From NCBI GenBank assembly GCA_030151505.1, contig JASLDQ010000057.1, positions 1 to 6,392 on the forward strand: a DNA stretch of 6,392 bases, in the 5' to 3' direction. This DNA comes from Chromobacteriaceae bacterium. GTDB lineage: Bacteria > Pseudomonadota > Gammaproteobacteria > Burkholderiales > Aquaspirillaceae. Positions 1 to 5,548 of the stretch are shown here, one piece after another. The notes under the pieces are model-generated. The model saw only the letters and a program-made list of their open reading frames with translations, was not told the origin of the DNA and did no database searches. The translations under genes and the position numbers were made by a program. Every line of letters starts with the position of its first letter. Within the stretch, counting starts at the first letter, position 1.

Positions 1-1
1 T

Positions 2-325
2 CTGGATTTCGTCGACATGATCGGCGGATTGCCGCGCGACGTGGTGCGGCTGGCCAAGGAAATGCGCCGCGGCAAGTTCCGCATCGACATCGACGTAAAA
101 CGCCTCGACCGCTTCGGCTACCAGATCGACAAGAGCGCCAACCGCCTGACCATGGGCATCGTCACCGGCTGCCTCATCATCGGCTCGTCCATCGTGATGA
201 CGGTGAAGGCCGGACCGATGCTGTTCGGCCTGCCGCTGTTCGGCTTTCTCGGCTTCATGGTCGCCTTCTTCAACAGCATGTGGCTGATCGCGTCGATCTG
301 GCGCGCCGGCAAGGAGCAGGGATGA
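2..325 (+). CDS. AarF/UbiB (ABC1) family atypical kinase, C-terminal end (5' truncated)
   Basis: The reading frame is open from base 2, with LDFVD before the first internal Met at base 17, so this is the last 107 residues of a gene that begins outside the window. The segment has a basic amphipathic stretch (LPRDVVRLAKEMRRGKFRI), a short linker, then two hydrophobic segments separated by a few residues (LTMGIVTGCLIIGSSIVMTV and LFGLPLFGFLGFMVAFFNSM). That is the usual tail of bacterial ABC1/AarF proteins, in which a protein-kinase-like domain is followed by a C-terminal membrane hairpin. Family members such as UbiB support ubiquinone or other isoprenoid lipid metabolism at the inner membrane. 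The kinase-like core is not visible, so catalytic residues cannot be checked, and this may be a second AarF paralogue rather than UbiB itself. Its stop codon overlaps the next start as ATGA, which implies co-translation with the secretin-like gene. Confidence 0.8.
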   Translation: MDFVDMIGGLPRDVVRLAKEMRRGKFRIDIDVKRLDRFGYQIDKSANRLTMGIVTGCLIIGSSIVMTVKAGPMLFGLPLFGFLGFMVAFFNSMWLIASIWRAGKEQG

Positions 326-1152
326 AACGCCTCGCCGTCACCGCCCTGTTCGTGCTGCTGGCCGCCGGCGTGATGGCCGACAGCCTCAACGTCATCCAGC
401 TGCGCTACCGCGACGCCGACGACATCATCGCCGCCGTCCGCCCGCTGCTCGGGCCGGACGAGCGCATCACCGGCCTGCGCGGCCAGGTGGTCATCAGCGC
501 CCGCCCCGAGCGCCAGGACGAGCTGGCCGCGCTGGTGGCACAGCTCGACCGCCGTGCGCAGCAACTGACCATCACGGTCGAACAGCGGGCCGGCAACAGC
601 CAGCATGACAGCCGGATCGGCATCGGCGGAGGCGTCAGCATCGGCGGGGTGATGATCGGCGGCGGCTCGGGAGGCGGCAGTTCCGGAATCGGCATCGGGA
701 TTGGCGGCCGGCACGGCGGCGTCGGCGTCAGCGGCGAACGACGCGACACCGACAATCGCTCCACCACCTCCCAGACGCTGAGCCTGCTCGACGGCGGCGA
801 CGGCTACATCACCTTGTCGCAGAGCCGACCGCGGCACTGGCGGGTGATCTACCCCGGCGGCGCAAGCGCTCGTCCGAGCGCCTACTTCGATGCGGTCACC
901 GGCTTCTGGGTCCGGCCACGGCTGGACGGACAGGAGGTGACGCTGGAGCTCGCCACCCGCCGCGAGGATTTCGCAGCCGGCGGCTGGATCGAGGGACAAA
1001 GCGCCAGCACCCGGGTGCGGGGCCGGCTGGGCGAGTGGATCGCCGTCGGTGGCATCGATCGCGACGAATCGGGCGAGGACACGCTGCTGCTGGGACAGGC
1101 CAGCAGCAGCGGAAGCAGCCGTTCGGCGATCCGGGTGCGGGTCAGCCGCTAG
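322..1152 (+). CDS. Exported small secretin-like protein (secretin/NolW-type N domain, Gly-rich linker)
   Basis: This is a 276-residue protein of unknown specific function. Residues 1-19 form a Sec signal peptide (MKRLAVTALFVLLAAGVMA, likely cleaved before Asp20). Residues about 22-88 read as a secretin N-type domain (NVIQLRYRDADDIIAAVRPL, then a conserved VVISARPE-like strand and LAALVAQLD helix), the fold that stacks into the periplasmic neck of type II/III secretins. Residues about 99-138 are very glycine-rich. Residues about 150-245 resemble the strand motifs of a secretin barrel lip: LDGGDGYITL, GFWVRPRLDGQEVTLEL, then STRVRGRLGEWIAVGG. A full secretin barrel would need roughly 200 or more further residues, so this is not a complete channel. 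I chose the ATG at 322 over an in-frame ATG at 280 because AAGGAG (311-316) lies 5 bases upstream, a signal peptide begins there, and it forms an ATGA overlap with the upstream kinase gene. The pairing suggests a shared envelope role; that is inference. Confidence 0.82.
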   Translation: MKRLAVTALFVLLAAGVMADSLNVIQLRYRDADDIIAAVRPLLGPDERITGLRGQVVISARPERQDELAALVAQLDRRAQQLTITVEQRAGNSQHDSRIGIGGGVSIGGVMIGGGSGGGSSGIGIGIGGRHGGVGVSGERRDTDNRSTTSQTLSLLDGGDGYITLSQSRPRHWRVIYPGGASARPSAYFDAVTGFWVRPRLDGQEVTLELATRREDFAAGGWIEGQSASTRVRGRLGEWIAVGGIDRDESGEDTLLLGQASSSGSSRSAIRVRVSR

Positions 1153-1194
1153 CCATGCCGTCGACTCCCCACCCTCTGTCGCCGCGGCCCGGCC

Positions 1195-1222
1195 GCGACA
1201 TCCCGAACCGGGCTGATATAAT
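1195..1222 (+). promoter_or_regulatory. Sigma-70 extended -10 promoter for the nudJ operon
   Basis: A perfect TATAAT (1217-1222) is preceded by TGA, giving the extended -10 form TGnTATAAT. A weak -35-like GCGACA (1195-1200, four of six matches) sits 16 bases upstream. Transcription would start near 1229, leaving a leader of about 25 bases before the nudJ ATG at 1254. The -10 hexamer lies exactly in the loop of an inverted repeat, annotated separately. This is the only convincing promoter for the nudJ-secreted protein-mnmA operon in the window. Confidence 0.7.
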
Positions 1223-1230
1223 TCAGCCCG
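1209..1230. repeat. Perfect 8-bp inverted repeat enclosing the nudJ -10 box
   Basis: The arms CGGGCTGA (1209-1216) and TCAGCCCG (1223-1230) are exact reverse complements separated by six bases, and those six bases are the TATAAT -10 element. A dyad centred on the -10 box is suited to a dimeric repressor or to a promoter that extrudes as a cruciform. It could also act as the stem of a weak terminator for the upstream operon, but no T-run follows it. Confidence 0.6.
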
Positions 1231-1253
1231 AACAACCTTCTAGCTGAATCAAG

Positions 1254-1727
1254 ATGACTCAATGGAAACCGAACGCGACCGTCGCGGCGCTGGTCGAGCG
1301 CGACGGTCGTTTTCTTTTGGTGGAAGAACACACCCACGACGGCCTGCGCTTCAACCAGCCGGCCGGGCACTGGGAGCACGGCGAAACCCTGCTCGACGCG
1401 GTGGTGCGCGAAACCTACGAGGAAACCGGCTGGCACGTCGAGCCGACCCACCTTGTCGGCATCTACGCGGCCCCCCGGCAGGATGCGCCCGAAATCGTCT
1501 ACCTGCGTTTTGCTTTCGCCTGCAAGGCGTTGTCGCACGACAGAGAGGCCAAGCTGGACGAGGGCATCGTCGGACCGCGCTGGCTGACGCCCGAAGAAAT
1601 CACCGCCAGCGCCGACCGCCACCGCAGCTCGCTGGTGCGCCGCTGCGTGGCGGATTACCAGGCCGGCGTGCGTTACCCGCTGGCGCTGCTGACCCACGTC
1701 GGCTTCGAACGTTTCGGCCCGACATGA
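1254..1727 (+). CDS. nudJ: NudJ-type Nudix phosphatase
   Basis: This 157-residue cytoplasmic enzyme has a complete Nudix box at residues 38-60: GHWEHGE, seven residues, then RETYEETGW, matching Gx5Ex7REUxEExGU. The two Glu of the EE pair bind the catalytic divalent metal. Around the box, the NQPAGH segment and the C-terminal YQAGVRYPLALL segment read like E. coli NudJ (YmfB, about 153 residues). That enzyme hydrolyses pyrophosphate-containing substrates, including hydroxymethylpyrimidine pyrophosphate and nucleoside di- and triphosphates. In E. coli nudJ lies directly upstream of mnmA; here it is two genes upstream in the same operon, which supports orthology. The start is the first ATG after the promoter; no strong Shine-Dalgarno is seen (AATCAAG only), so translation may be modest. 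Its stop overlaps the next start as ATGA. The substrate in this organism is not shown by the sequence. Confidence 0.9.
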   Translation: MTQWKPNATVAALVERDGRFLLVEEHTHDGLRFNQPAGHWEHGETLLDAVVRETYEETGWHVEPTHLVGIYAAPRQDAPEIVYLRFAFACKALSHDREAKLDEGIVGPRWLTPEEITASADRHRSSLVRRCVADYQAGVRYPLALLTHVGFERFGPT

Positions 1728-2290
1728 CCGGCCGGCGACGCGCCCTCGCCCCTGCCCTGCTGGCCAGCCTGCTGCTGATGCCGGCGACATCCGTGACCTG
1801 GGCCGGGACATCCTTGCCGCTATGCTACGGCTACGGCTGCAAGGTCCGGACCCGTTTCGACGTCGGCGATGCCGACATCCGGGAGCTTGAGGAGCGCTTC
1901 GCCGCCACGACCGACGCCGAGTCAGAGCGCGCCGCCATCGCCTATGCCATCGGCGCGCTGGAACGCGTCGCCGCGCGGCAAACCCCCATCGGCGATGATC
2001 GCGGCGGCAACTTCAACGACGGCACCAGCCCCGGCAAGCGCGACTGCGTCGACCACAGCACCACCAACAACGACTGGCTGGAGTGGATCGCCGCGCAAGG
2101 CTGGCTCCATCACCACCGGCCCGCCGGCATCAGCTGGCGCGCGCCGTGGATCGTCGACTTGCATTACACCGCCGTGGTCGCCGCTACCGACGGCAGCCGC
2201 TGGGCGGTCGACAGCTGGTTTTTCGACAACGGCCATGACGCCGCCGTCATTCCGTTGCCGGTATGGAACAAAGGATTTTCACCCGAATGA
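1724..2290 (+). CDS. Secreted protein of unknown function, possible Cys-His-Asp (papain/transglutaminase-like) fold
   Basis: I do not recognise a named family for this 188-residue protein. An arginine-rich N-terminus followed by a hydrophobic stretch (residues 7-22) and a plausible cleavage site after TWA (residue 27) indicate export by Sec. The start of the mature part carries a Cys pair (LCYGYGC, Cys34 and Cys39) that could form a disulfide. A helical region (about 51-85) follows. The C-terminal half holds [12 protein letters not shown] (Cys108), then DLHYTAVV (His147), then WAVDSWF (Asp163). The order Cys, HxxxV, D in a strand after a turn is the layout of papain-like and transglutaminase-like triads. 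That assignment is inference from spacing only. Its ATG overlaps the nudJ stop and its stop overlaps the mnmA start, both as ATGA, so it is translationally coupled on both sides. The start at 1724 is preferred because it gives the signal peptide and the overlap; no Shine-Dalgarno is evident. Confidence 0.78.
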   Translation: MTGRRRALAPALLASLLLMPATSVTWAGTSLPLCYGYGCKVRTRFDVGDADIRELEERFAATTDAESERAAIAYAIGALERVAARQTPIGDDRGGNFNDGTSPGKRDCVDHSTTNNDWLEWIAAQGWLHHHRPAGISWRAPWIVDLHYTAVVAATDGSRWAVDSWFFDNGHDAAVIPLPVWNKGFSPE

Positions 2291-3363
2291 GCACCAAGAA
2301 ACGCATCGTCGTCGGCCTGTCCGGCGGCGTGGATTCGTCCGTTACCGCCCACCTGCTCAAGCAGCAGGGCCACGAGGTGATCGGCGTGTTCATGCAGAAC
2401 TGGGAAGACGACAACGACGACGAATACTGTTCGATCAAGCAGGACTCGCTCGATGCGATGAGCGTGGCCGACCTGCTCGGCATCGACATGGAAATCGTCA
2501 ACTTCGCCGCCGAGTACAAGGACCGCGTGTTCAAGTATTTCCTCGACGAATACTCGGCCGGCCGCACCCCCAACCCGGACGTGCTGTGCAACGCCGAGAT
2601 CAAGTTCAAGGCCTTCCTCGACTACGCGATGAAGATGGGGGCCGACTGCATCGCCACCGGCCACTACGCCCGCAAGCAGGAGCAGGACGGGATTCACTAT
2701 TTGCTCAAGGGGGTGGACCCGGGCAAGGACCAGAGCTACTTCCTCTACCGCCTCAACCAGTCGCAGCTCAGCCGCGCCATCTTCCCGCTGGGCGGCCTGC
2801 ACAAGACCGAGGTGCGCCGCATCGCCGACGAAATCGGCCTGCCCAACGCCAAGAAGAAGGATTCGACCGGGATCTGCTTCATCGGCGAGCGGCCGTTCCG
2901 CCAGTTTTTGCAGCGCTACCTGCCCACGCAGCCGGGCGAAATGGTGACGCCAGACGGCCATGTCGTCGGCCAGCACGAGGGCCTGATGTACTACACGCTG
3001 GGCCAGCGCAAGGGCCTGAACATCGGCGGCAGCAAGGACGGCAACGGCGAGCCGTGGTTCGTGGCCGGCAAGGACATTCCGGCCAACCGCCTGATCGTGG
3101 TGCAGGGCCACGACCATCCGCTGCTGCTCAAGCCAACGCTGGAGGCGGAGCAACTGAGCTGGACGCTGGATGCGGCGCCGGCCGACGGCGACTACGCCGC
3201 CAAGAACCGCTATCGCATGACCGACGCCGCCTGCCGGCTGGAGAACCTCTCGTCCGAGCGCATCCGCCTCAGCTTCGCCGACAGGCAGTGGGCGGTCACG
3301 CCGGGGCAATCGGCGGTGCTGTATCAAGGAGATGTGTGTCTGGGCGGCGGCGTGATCGTCTGA
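2287..3363 (+). CDS. mnmA: tRNA-specific 2-thiouridylase MnmA
   Basis: MnmA uses ATP to adenylate U34 of tRNA-Lys, -Glu and -Gln and then inserts sulfur delivered by the Tus relay, forming the 2-thio group of mnm5s2U in the cytoplasm. At 358 residues it is close to the E. coli length (368). Visible motifs are the PP-loop SGGVDSS (12-18), the FAAEY and [10 protein letters not shown] segment with catalytic Cys101, the ATGHYAR motif (123-129), KDQSYFLY, and [13 protein letters not shown] with the persulfide-bearing Cys197. The C-terminal beta-barrel ends in the conserved [18 protein letters not shown]. All key residues are present. I chose ATG 2287 because it gives the ATGA overlap and the standard N-terminus. 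AAAGGA (2270-2275) lies 11 bases upstream, slightly far, and an alternative ATG at 2263 would add eight residues. The gene is last in the nudJ operon and is followed by a strong terminator. Confidence 0.97.
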   Translation: MSTKKRIVVGLSGGVDSSVTAHLLKQQGHEVIGVFMQNWEDDNDDEYCSIKQDSLDAMSVADLLGIDMEIVNFAAEYKDRVFKYFLDEYSAGRTPNPDVLCNAEIKFKAFLDYAMKMGADCIATGHYARKQEQDGIHYLLKGVDPGKDQSYFLYRLNQSQLSRAIFPLGGLHKTEVRRIADEIGLPNAKKKDSTGICFIGERPFRQFLQRYLPTQPGEMVTPDGHVVGQHEGLMYYTLGQRKGLNIGGSKDGNGEPWFVAGKDIPANRLIVVQGHDHPLLLKPTLEAEQLSWTLDAAPADGDYAAKNRYRMTDAACRLENLSSERIRLSFADRQWAVTPGQSAVLYQGDVCLGGGVIV

Positions 3364-3393
3364 GCGCCGGACCCGAGGAGCTACGGCCCGGGC

Positions 3394-3440
3394 AAAAAAA
3401 CGAACGCCGCGTCCAGAAACTGGACGCGGCGTTTTTCCGT
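3394..3440. terminator. Bidirectional intrinsic terminator between mnmA and galE
   Basis: A 14-bp perfect stem (3403-3416 with 3420-3433) closes on an AAA loop, with a GC-rich core CGCCGCGTCCAG. On the + strand the stem runs into TTTTT (3432-3436), and a further TTTT follows at 3440-3443. On the - strand the A-run at 3394-3400 becomes seven U residues two bases past the stem. It lies 40 bases after the mnmA stop and about 93 bases after the galE stop, so it ends both convergent transcripts. Confidence 0.92.
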
Positions 3441-3526
3441 TTTAGCCGCCGATCCCTGCTATTAATTCGCGCAATCGCCCCGAGTGCCCTTGCCGGCGAC
3501 GCAGGTGGCGCGGCGGGACAAACCGC

Positions 3527-4549
3527 TTAATCGGCCTCGCCATAACCGTCGGGATTGCCGCTTTGCCAGCGCCAGGAATCGGCGCACATGTCGGCCAGAT
3601 CAAATTTAGCCTTCCAGCCCAACAAGGATTCAGCCAAAGCCGGATCAGCGTAGCAAACCGCGATGTCGCCCGGACGGCGCTCGACCACCCGGTACGGAAT
3701 CTCGCGCCCGCTCGCCGCCTCGAACGCTTTGACCATGTCCAGCACCGAATAACCCTTGCCGGTTCCCAGACTCACCGTCAGCACACCGCTTTGGAGGGCC
3801 AGCGCGTCCAGCGCCGCGACGTGTCCCTGCGCCAGATCCACCACGTGGATGTAGTCGCGCACGCCGGTGCCGTCCGGCGTGGGGTAGTCGTTGCCGAACA
3901 CGCTGAGAAACGGCCGCTTGCCGATGGCGACCTGGCTGACGAAAGGCATCAGGTTGTTGGGAATGCCGTTGGGATCTTCGCCGATCAGCCCGCAGGGATG
4001 GGCGCCGACCGGGTTGAAGTAACGCAGCAGGGCGATCCGCCAGCTGTCGTCGGAGCGGAACAGATCGCGCAGGATGTCTTCCACCATCAGCTTGGAGCGG
4101 CCGTAGGGGTTGGTGGCCGACAGCGGCATGTCCTCGGTGATCGGCACCCGGGCCGGATCGCCGTACACCGTGGCCGAACTGCTGAACACCAGCGACTTCA
4201 CCCCGGCGTCGCGCATGCACTCGAGCAATGCCACCGTGCCCGACACGTTGTTGTCGTAGTAGAACAGGGGCTTGGCCACCGACTCCCCCACCGCTTTCAG
4301 ACCGGCAAAATGGATTACGGCATCGATGGCGTGGCGGGCAAACACCGCAGCCAGCGCCGGACGGTCGCGGACGTCGGCCTCGACGAACGTCACCGTCCGA
4401 CCGCTGATACGTTCGACGCGACGCAGGGACTCTCGCTTGCTGTTGCACAGATTGTCGACGACAACGAGTTGATGGCCGGCCGCCAGCAGTTCGACGCAAG
4501 TGTGGGAGCCGATATAGCCGGCACCGCCGGTAACGAGGATGGTGGACAT
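3527..4549 (-). CDS. galE: UDP-glucose 4-epimerase GalE
   Basis: GalE interconverts UDP-galactose and UDP-glucose through a tightly bound NAD(H) in the cytoplasm, supplying galactose for surface glycans or allowing galactose use. The 340-residue length fits the short-chain dehydrogenase/reductase epimerases. The NAD-binding GGAGYIGS (8-15, Gly8, Gly11, Gly14) is followed by [18 protein letters not shown], and the catalytic set SSSATVYG (Ser124/125) plus NPYGRSK (Tyr149 and Lys153). Also present are [24 protein letters not shown] and [13 protein letters not shown]. Position 299 is Cys rather than the Tyr of E. coli GalE, a change linked to acceptance of N-acetylated UDP-hexoses. No galK, galT or glycosyltransferase is adjacent, so the pathway cannot be read from context. 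The start is the first ATG giving a proper Rossmann N-terminus; no clear Shine-Dalgarno precedes it. Confidence 0.96.
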   Translation of the reverse strand: MSTILVTGGAGYIGSHTCVELLAAGHQLVVVDNLCNSKRESLRRVERISGRTVTFVEADVRDRPALAAVFARHAIDAVIHFAGLKAVGESVAKPLFYYDNNVSGTVALLECMRDAGVKSLVFSSSATVYGDPARVPITEDMPLSATNPYGRSKLMVEDILRDLFRSDDSWRIALLRYFNPVGAHPCGLIGEDPNGIPNNLMPFVSQVAIGKRPFLSVFGNDYPTPDGTGVRDYIHVVDLAQGHVAALDALALQSGVLTVSLGTGKGYSVLDMVKAFEAASGREIPYRVVERRPGDIAVCYADPALAESLLGWKAKFDLADMCADSWRWQSGNPDGYGEAD

Positions 4550-4563
4550 GGAAATGCGATCGA

Positions 4564-4592
4564 ATAATCAGATAAATGAGGAGGTGTGTCCG
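4564..4592 (-). promoter_or_regulatory. Candidate galE promoter
   Basis: Read on the - strand, CGGACA (positions 4587-4592, four of six -35 matches) is followed after 17 bases by GATTAT (4564-4569, four of six -10 matches). Transcription would start close to the galE ATG, giving a leader of roughly ten bases, which would fit the absence of a Shine-Dalgarno. Both boxes are imperfect, so this is a suggestion. Confidence 0.35.
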
Positions 4593-4601
4593 CCACGGAC
4601 A
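4587..4601. repeat. 15-bp palindrome TGTCCG-CCA-CGGACA
   Basis: Two perfect 6-bp arms flank CCA. The left arm coincides with the candidate galE -35 box, so the dyad could be an operator. On the + strand it sits exactly between a perfect GGAGGTG and an ATG, and would form a small RNA hairpin in that spacer. Confidence 0.5.
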
Positions 4602-4736
4602 ATGCGCCGCCATATCTTACCCGCGCACGGGAGGAGCCTGCCATGCGACCTGCACGGTTCAGGCCCCCACCTGGCTAAGCTTGCCGCGCCGAGCCCGACT
4701 GGCAACGCAAAATTCGTTTGCAGACAAACGGAGTAA
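4602..4736 (+). CDS. Possible small ORF (44 aa) upstream of the DUF488 gene
   Basis: The ORF begins MRRHILPAHGRS, contains two Cys and several His, and ends CRQTE before TAA, 22 bases ahead of the DUF488 start. A near-ideal Shine-Dalgarno GGAGGTG (4580-4586) lies 15 bases upstream, too far in linear form, but the intervening bases are exactly a 6-bp hairpin that could bring the two closer. The protein has no recognisable domain, signal or membrane segment. It may be chance: GC-rich intergenic DNA often carries such frames. I list it because of the ribosome-binding sequence, with low confidence. Confidence 0.2.
   Translation: MRRHILPAHGRSLPCDLHGSGPHLAKLAAPSPTGNAKFVCRQTE
4643..4678 (+). CDS. 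Possible 11-residue proline-rich leader peptide
   Basis: GGAGG (4630-4634) lies 8 bases before an ATG that encodes MRPARFRPPPG and then TAA. The spacing is ideal. The peptide ends in three consecutive prolines followed by glycine, a sequence known to stall ribosomes unless EF-P is present. A leader of this kind upstream of the DUF488 gene could regulate it, but the short length makes chance occurrence likely. It overlaps the 44-residue frame and at most one of the two is likely to matter. Confidence 0.2.
   Translation: MRPARFRPPPG
4715..4730 (+). repeat. Small hairpin upstream of the DUF488 gene
   Basis: CGTTTG and CAAACG pair perfectly around a CAGA loop, 28 bases before the DUF488 ATG. 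No T-run follows, so it is not a terminator; it might be a leader RNA structure or an operator. Confidence 0.3.
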
Positions 4737-4758
4737 ACCACGAAACGGGGATCACACC

Positions 4759-5124
4759 ATGACTTTGCAGATCAAGCGCGTCTACGAACCGGCAAGCCCC
4801 GCGGACGGCTGCCGCATTCTGGTGGACCGGCTATGGCCGCGCGGCCTGTCCAAACAGGATGCCGCACTGGACGAGTGGCTGCGCGAGCTGACCCCGTCCA
4901 CGGCATTGCGACGCTGGTTCGGGCACGACCCGGCGCGACTGAAGGAATTCAAGTCCCGCTATCTGGAAGAGCTGCAGGCCGACTCAGCCCTCCAGGCGGC
5001 GGAACATGTACGCGAACAGGCCGAAGCCGGACCGGTCACCCTGCTCTACGCCGCGCGCGACCCGCAGTGCAATCACGCGCTCATCCTCAAGGCGTTTCTG
5101 GAGTCGCCACCTCCCGAGCTTTGA
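4759..5124 (+). CDS. yeaO: DUF488 family protein, YeaO-like
   Basis: This 121-residue cytoplasmic protein closely resembles E. coli YeaO (about 115 residues). It has the opening KRVYEPASPADGCRILVDRL, then WPRGLSK, the LDEWLRELTPS segment (about 37-47), LRRWFGHDP, FKSRYLEEL, and the closing TLLYAARDPQCNHALIL (about 94-110). The molecular function of DUF488 proteins is not established; the conserved charged and aromatic residues suggest a binding or catalytic cleft but the sequence does not show the substrate. I chose ATG 4759 because the family motif begins a few residues later. The frame is open back to 4576, but the added residues look non-coding. A GGGGA-like ribosome site (about 4747-4751) precedes it. 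It is divergent from galE and appears monocistronic; no clear promoter or terminator was found for it. Confidence 0.9.
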   Translation: MTLQIKRVYEPASPADGCRILVDRLWPRGLSKQDAALDEWLRELTPSTALRRWFGHDPARLKEFKSRYLEELQADSALQAAEHVREQAEAGPVTLLYAARDPQCNHALILKAFLESPPPEL

Positions 5125-5548
5125 AGCTAGCCGGCAGGCCGCTCGGCCGCACGATGCCGGCAGGGTGCGCGGCAGGGCAGCCCGCCAAAAACCGGAAGCG
5201 GCCCCCGGCCCGTTGCTCTTCAGTTTCGGACGTACAAGCGATGACCGGCGAGCAGCGGACCGGTCTTCCAGGGAAGAACACGCCACCCACTCCGTCCTTA
5301 TCGTCTCGGACCACGGTCGTTGCGATACCCGCCAAGGTCTGCAGCAAAGGGGGCGCAAGCTCGATGGCACGCTCGGCCGGCCGAGCCACCGGACTCGGAA
5401 CAAAACGGGGCCGGTCACCGTGGCAGAGCGAAAACCGGCGCGCGCAGCGAAAGCGAGCGCATGCGATTGAAGCCGATGCACGGGCGGGCGATCTACCGGA
5501 CCGCCCAGGCCTCGCCGGCGGCAGGTGCACCGCGCATCACCCTGTGCC
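5125..5548. other. 424-base stretch with no recognisable gene
   Basis: Between the DUF488 stop and the ParA-like stop, several long frames are open on both strands, as expected in GC-rich DNA. None has a recognisable domain, signal peptide or membrane segment. The translations are dominated by Arg, Ala, Pro and Ser with scattered Cys, typical of shadow frames. The stretch contains a 9-base direct repeat GCCGGCAGG (5130-5138 and 5156-5164), a 16-bp palindrome and a GGGCGG/CCGCCC inverted repeat (5482-5487, 5501-5506). It could be a decayed gene, an untranslated RNA or plain spacer; I see nothing that decides. Confidence 0.5.
5371..5386. repeat. Perfect 16-bp GC-rich palindrome
   Basis: GCTCGGCCGGCCGAGC is its own reverse complement with no spacer. 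It lies in the middle of the gene-less stretch. As RNA it would need to open a loop and has no T-run on either side, so it is not an obvious terminator. As DNA it could bind a symmetric protein, or be chance in a GC-rich background. Confidence 0.5.

Noticed and set aside
118..999. Long open frame on the - strand opposite the secretin-like gene
   Set aside because: Its translation is Ala/Asp/Gly-rich shadow sequence that extends under two overlapping real genes; no domain is visible.
1262..1723. In-frame upstream extension of the secreted protein gene
   Set aside because: The added residues overlap nudJ in another frame and are Arg/Pro-rich; the signal peptide begins at the ATG at 1724.
2164..3327. 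387-residue - strand frame opposite mnmA
   Set aside because: It is antisense to a complete, fully recognisable MnmA and reads as low-complexity Val/Ala/Leu shadow sequence.
1869..3530. 553-residue + strand frame across the secreted gene, mnmA and the terminator
   Set aside because: It spans three independent features including a terminator and is Arg/Pro/Ala-rich; a frame shadow.
4576..4758. Longer N-terminus for the DUF488 protein, starting at ATG 4576
   Set aside because: The family motif starts just after 4759, and no ribosome site precedes 4576; the extra residues do not resemble the family.
5482..5506. GGGCGG/CCGCCC hairpin as a terminator for the ParA-like gene
   Set aside because: The stem is only six pairs with a 13-base loop and no U-run follows on the - strand.
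5087..5530. 147-residue - strand frame downstream of the ParA-like gene
   Set aside because: It is Arg/Pro/Ala-rich, has no domain or convincing ribosome site, and runs into the DUF488 gene antisense.
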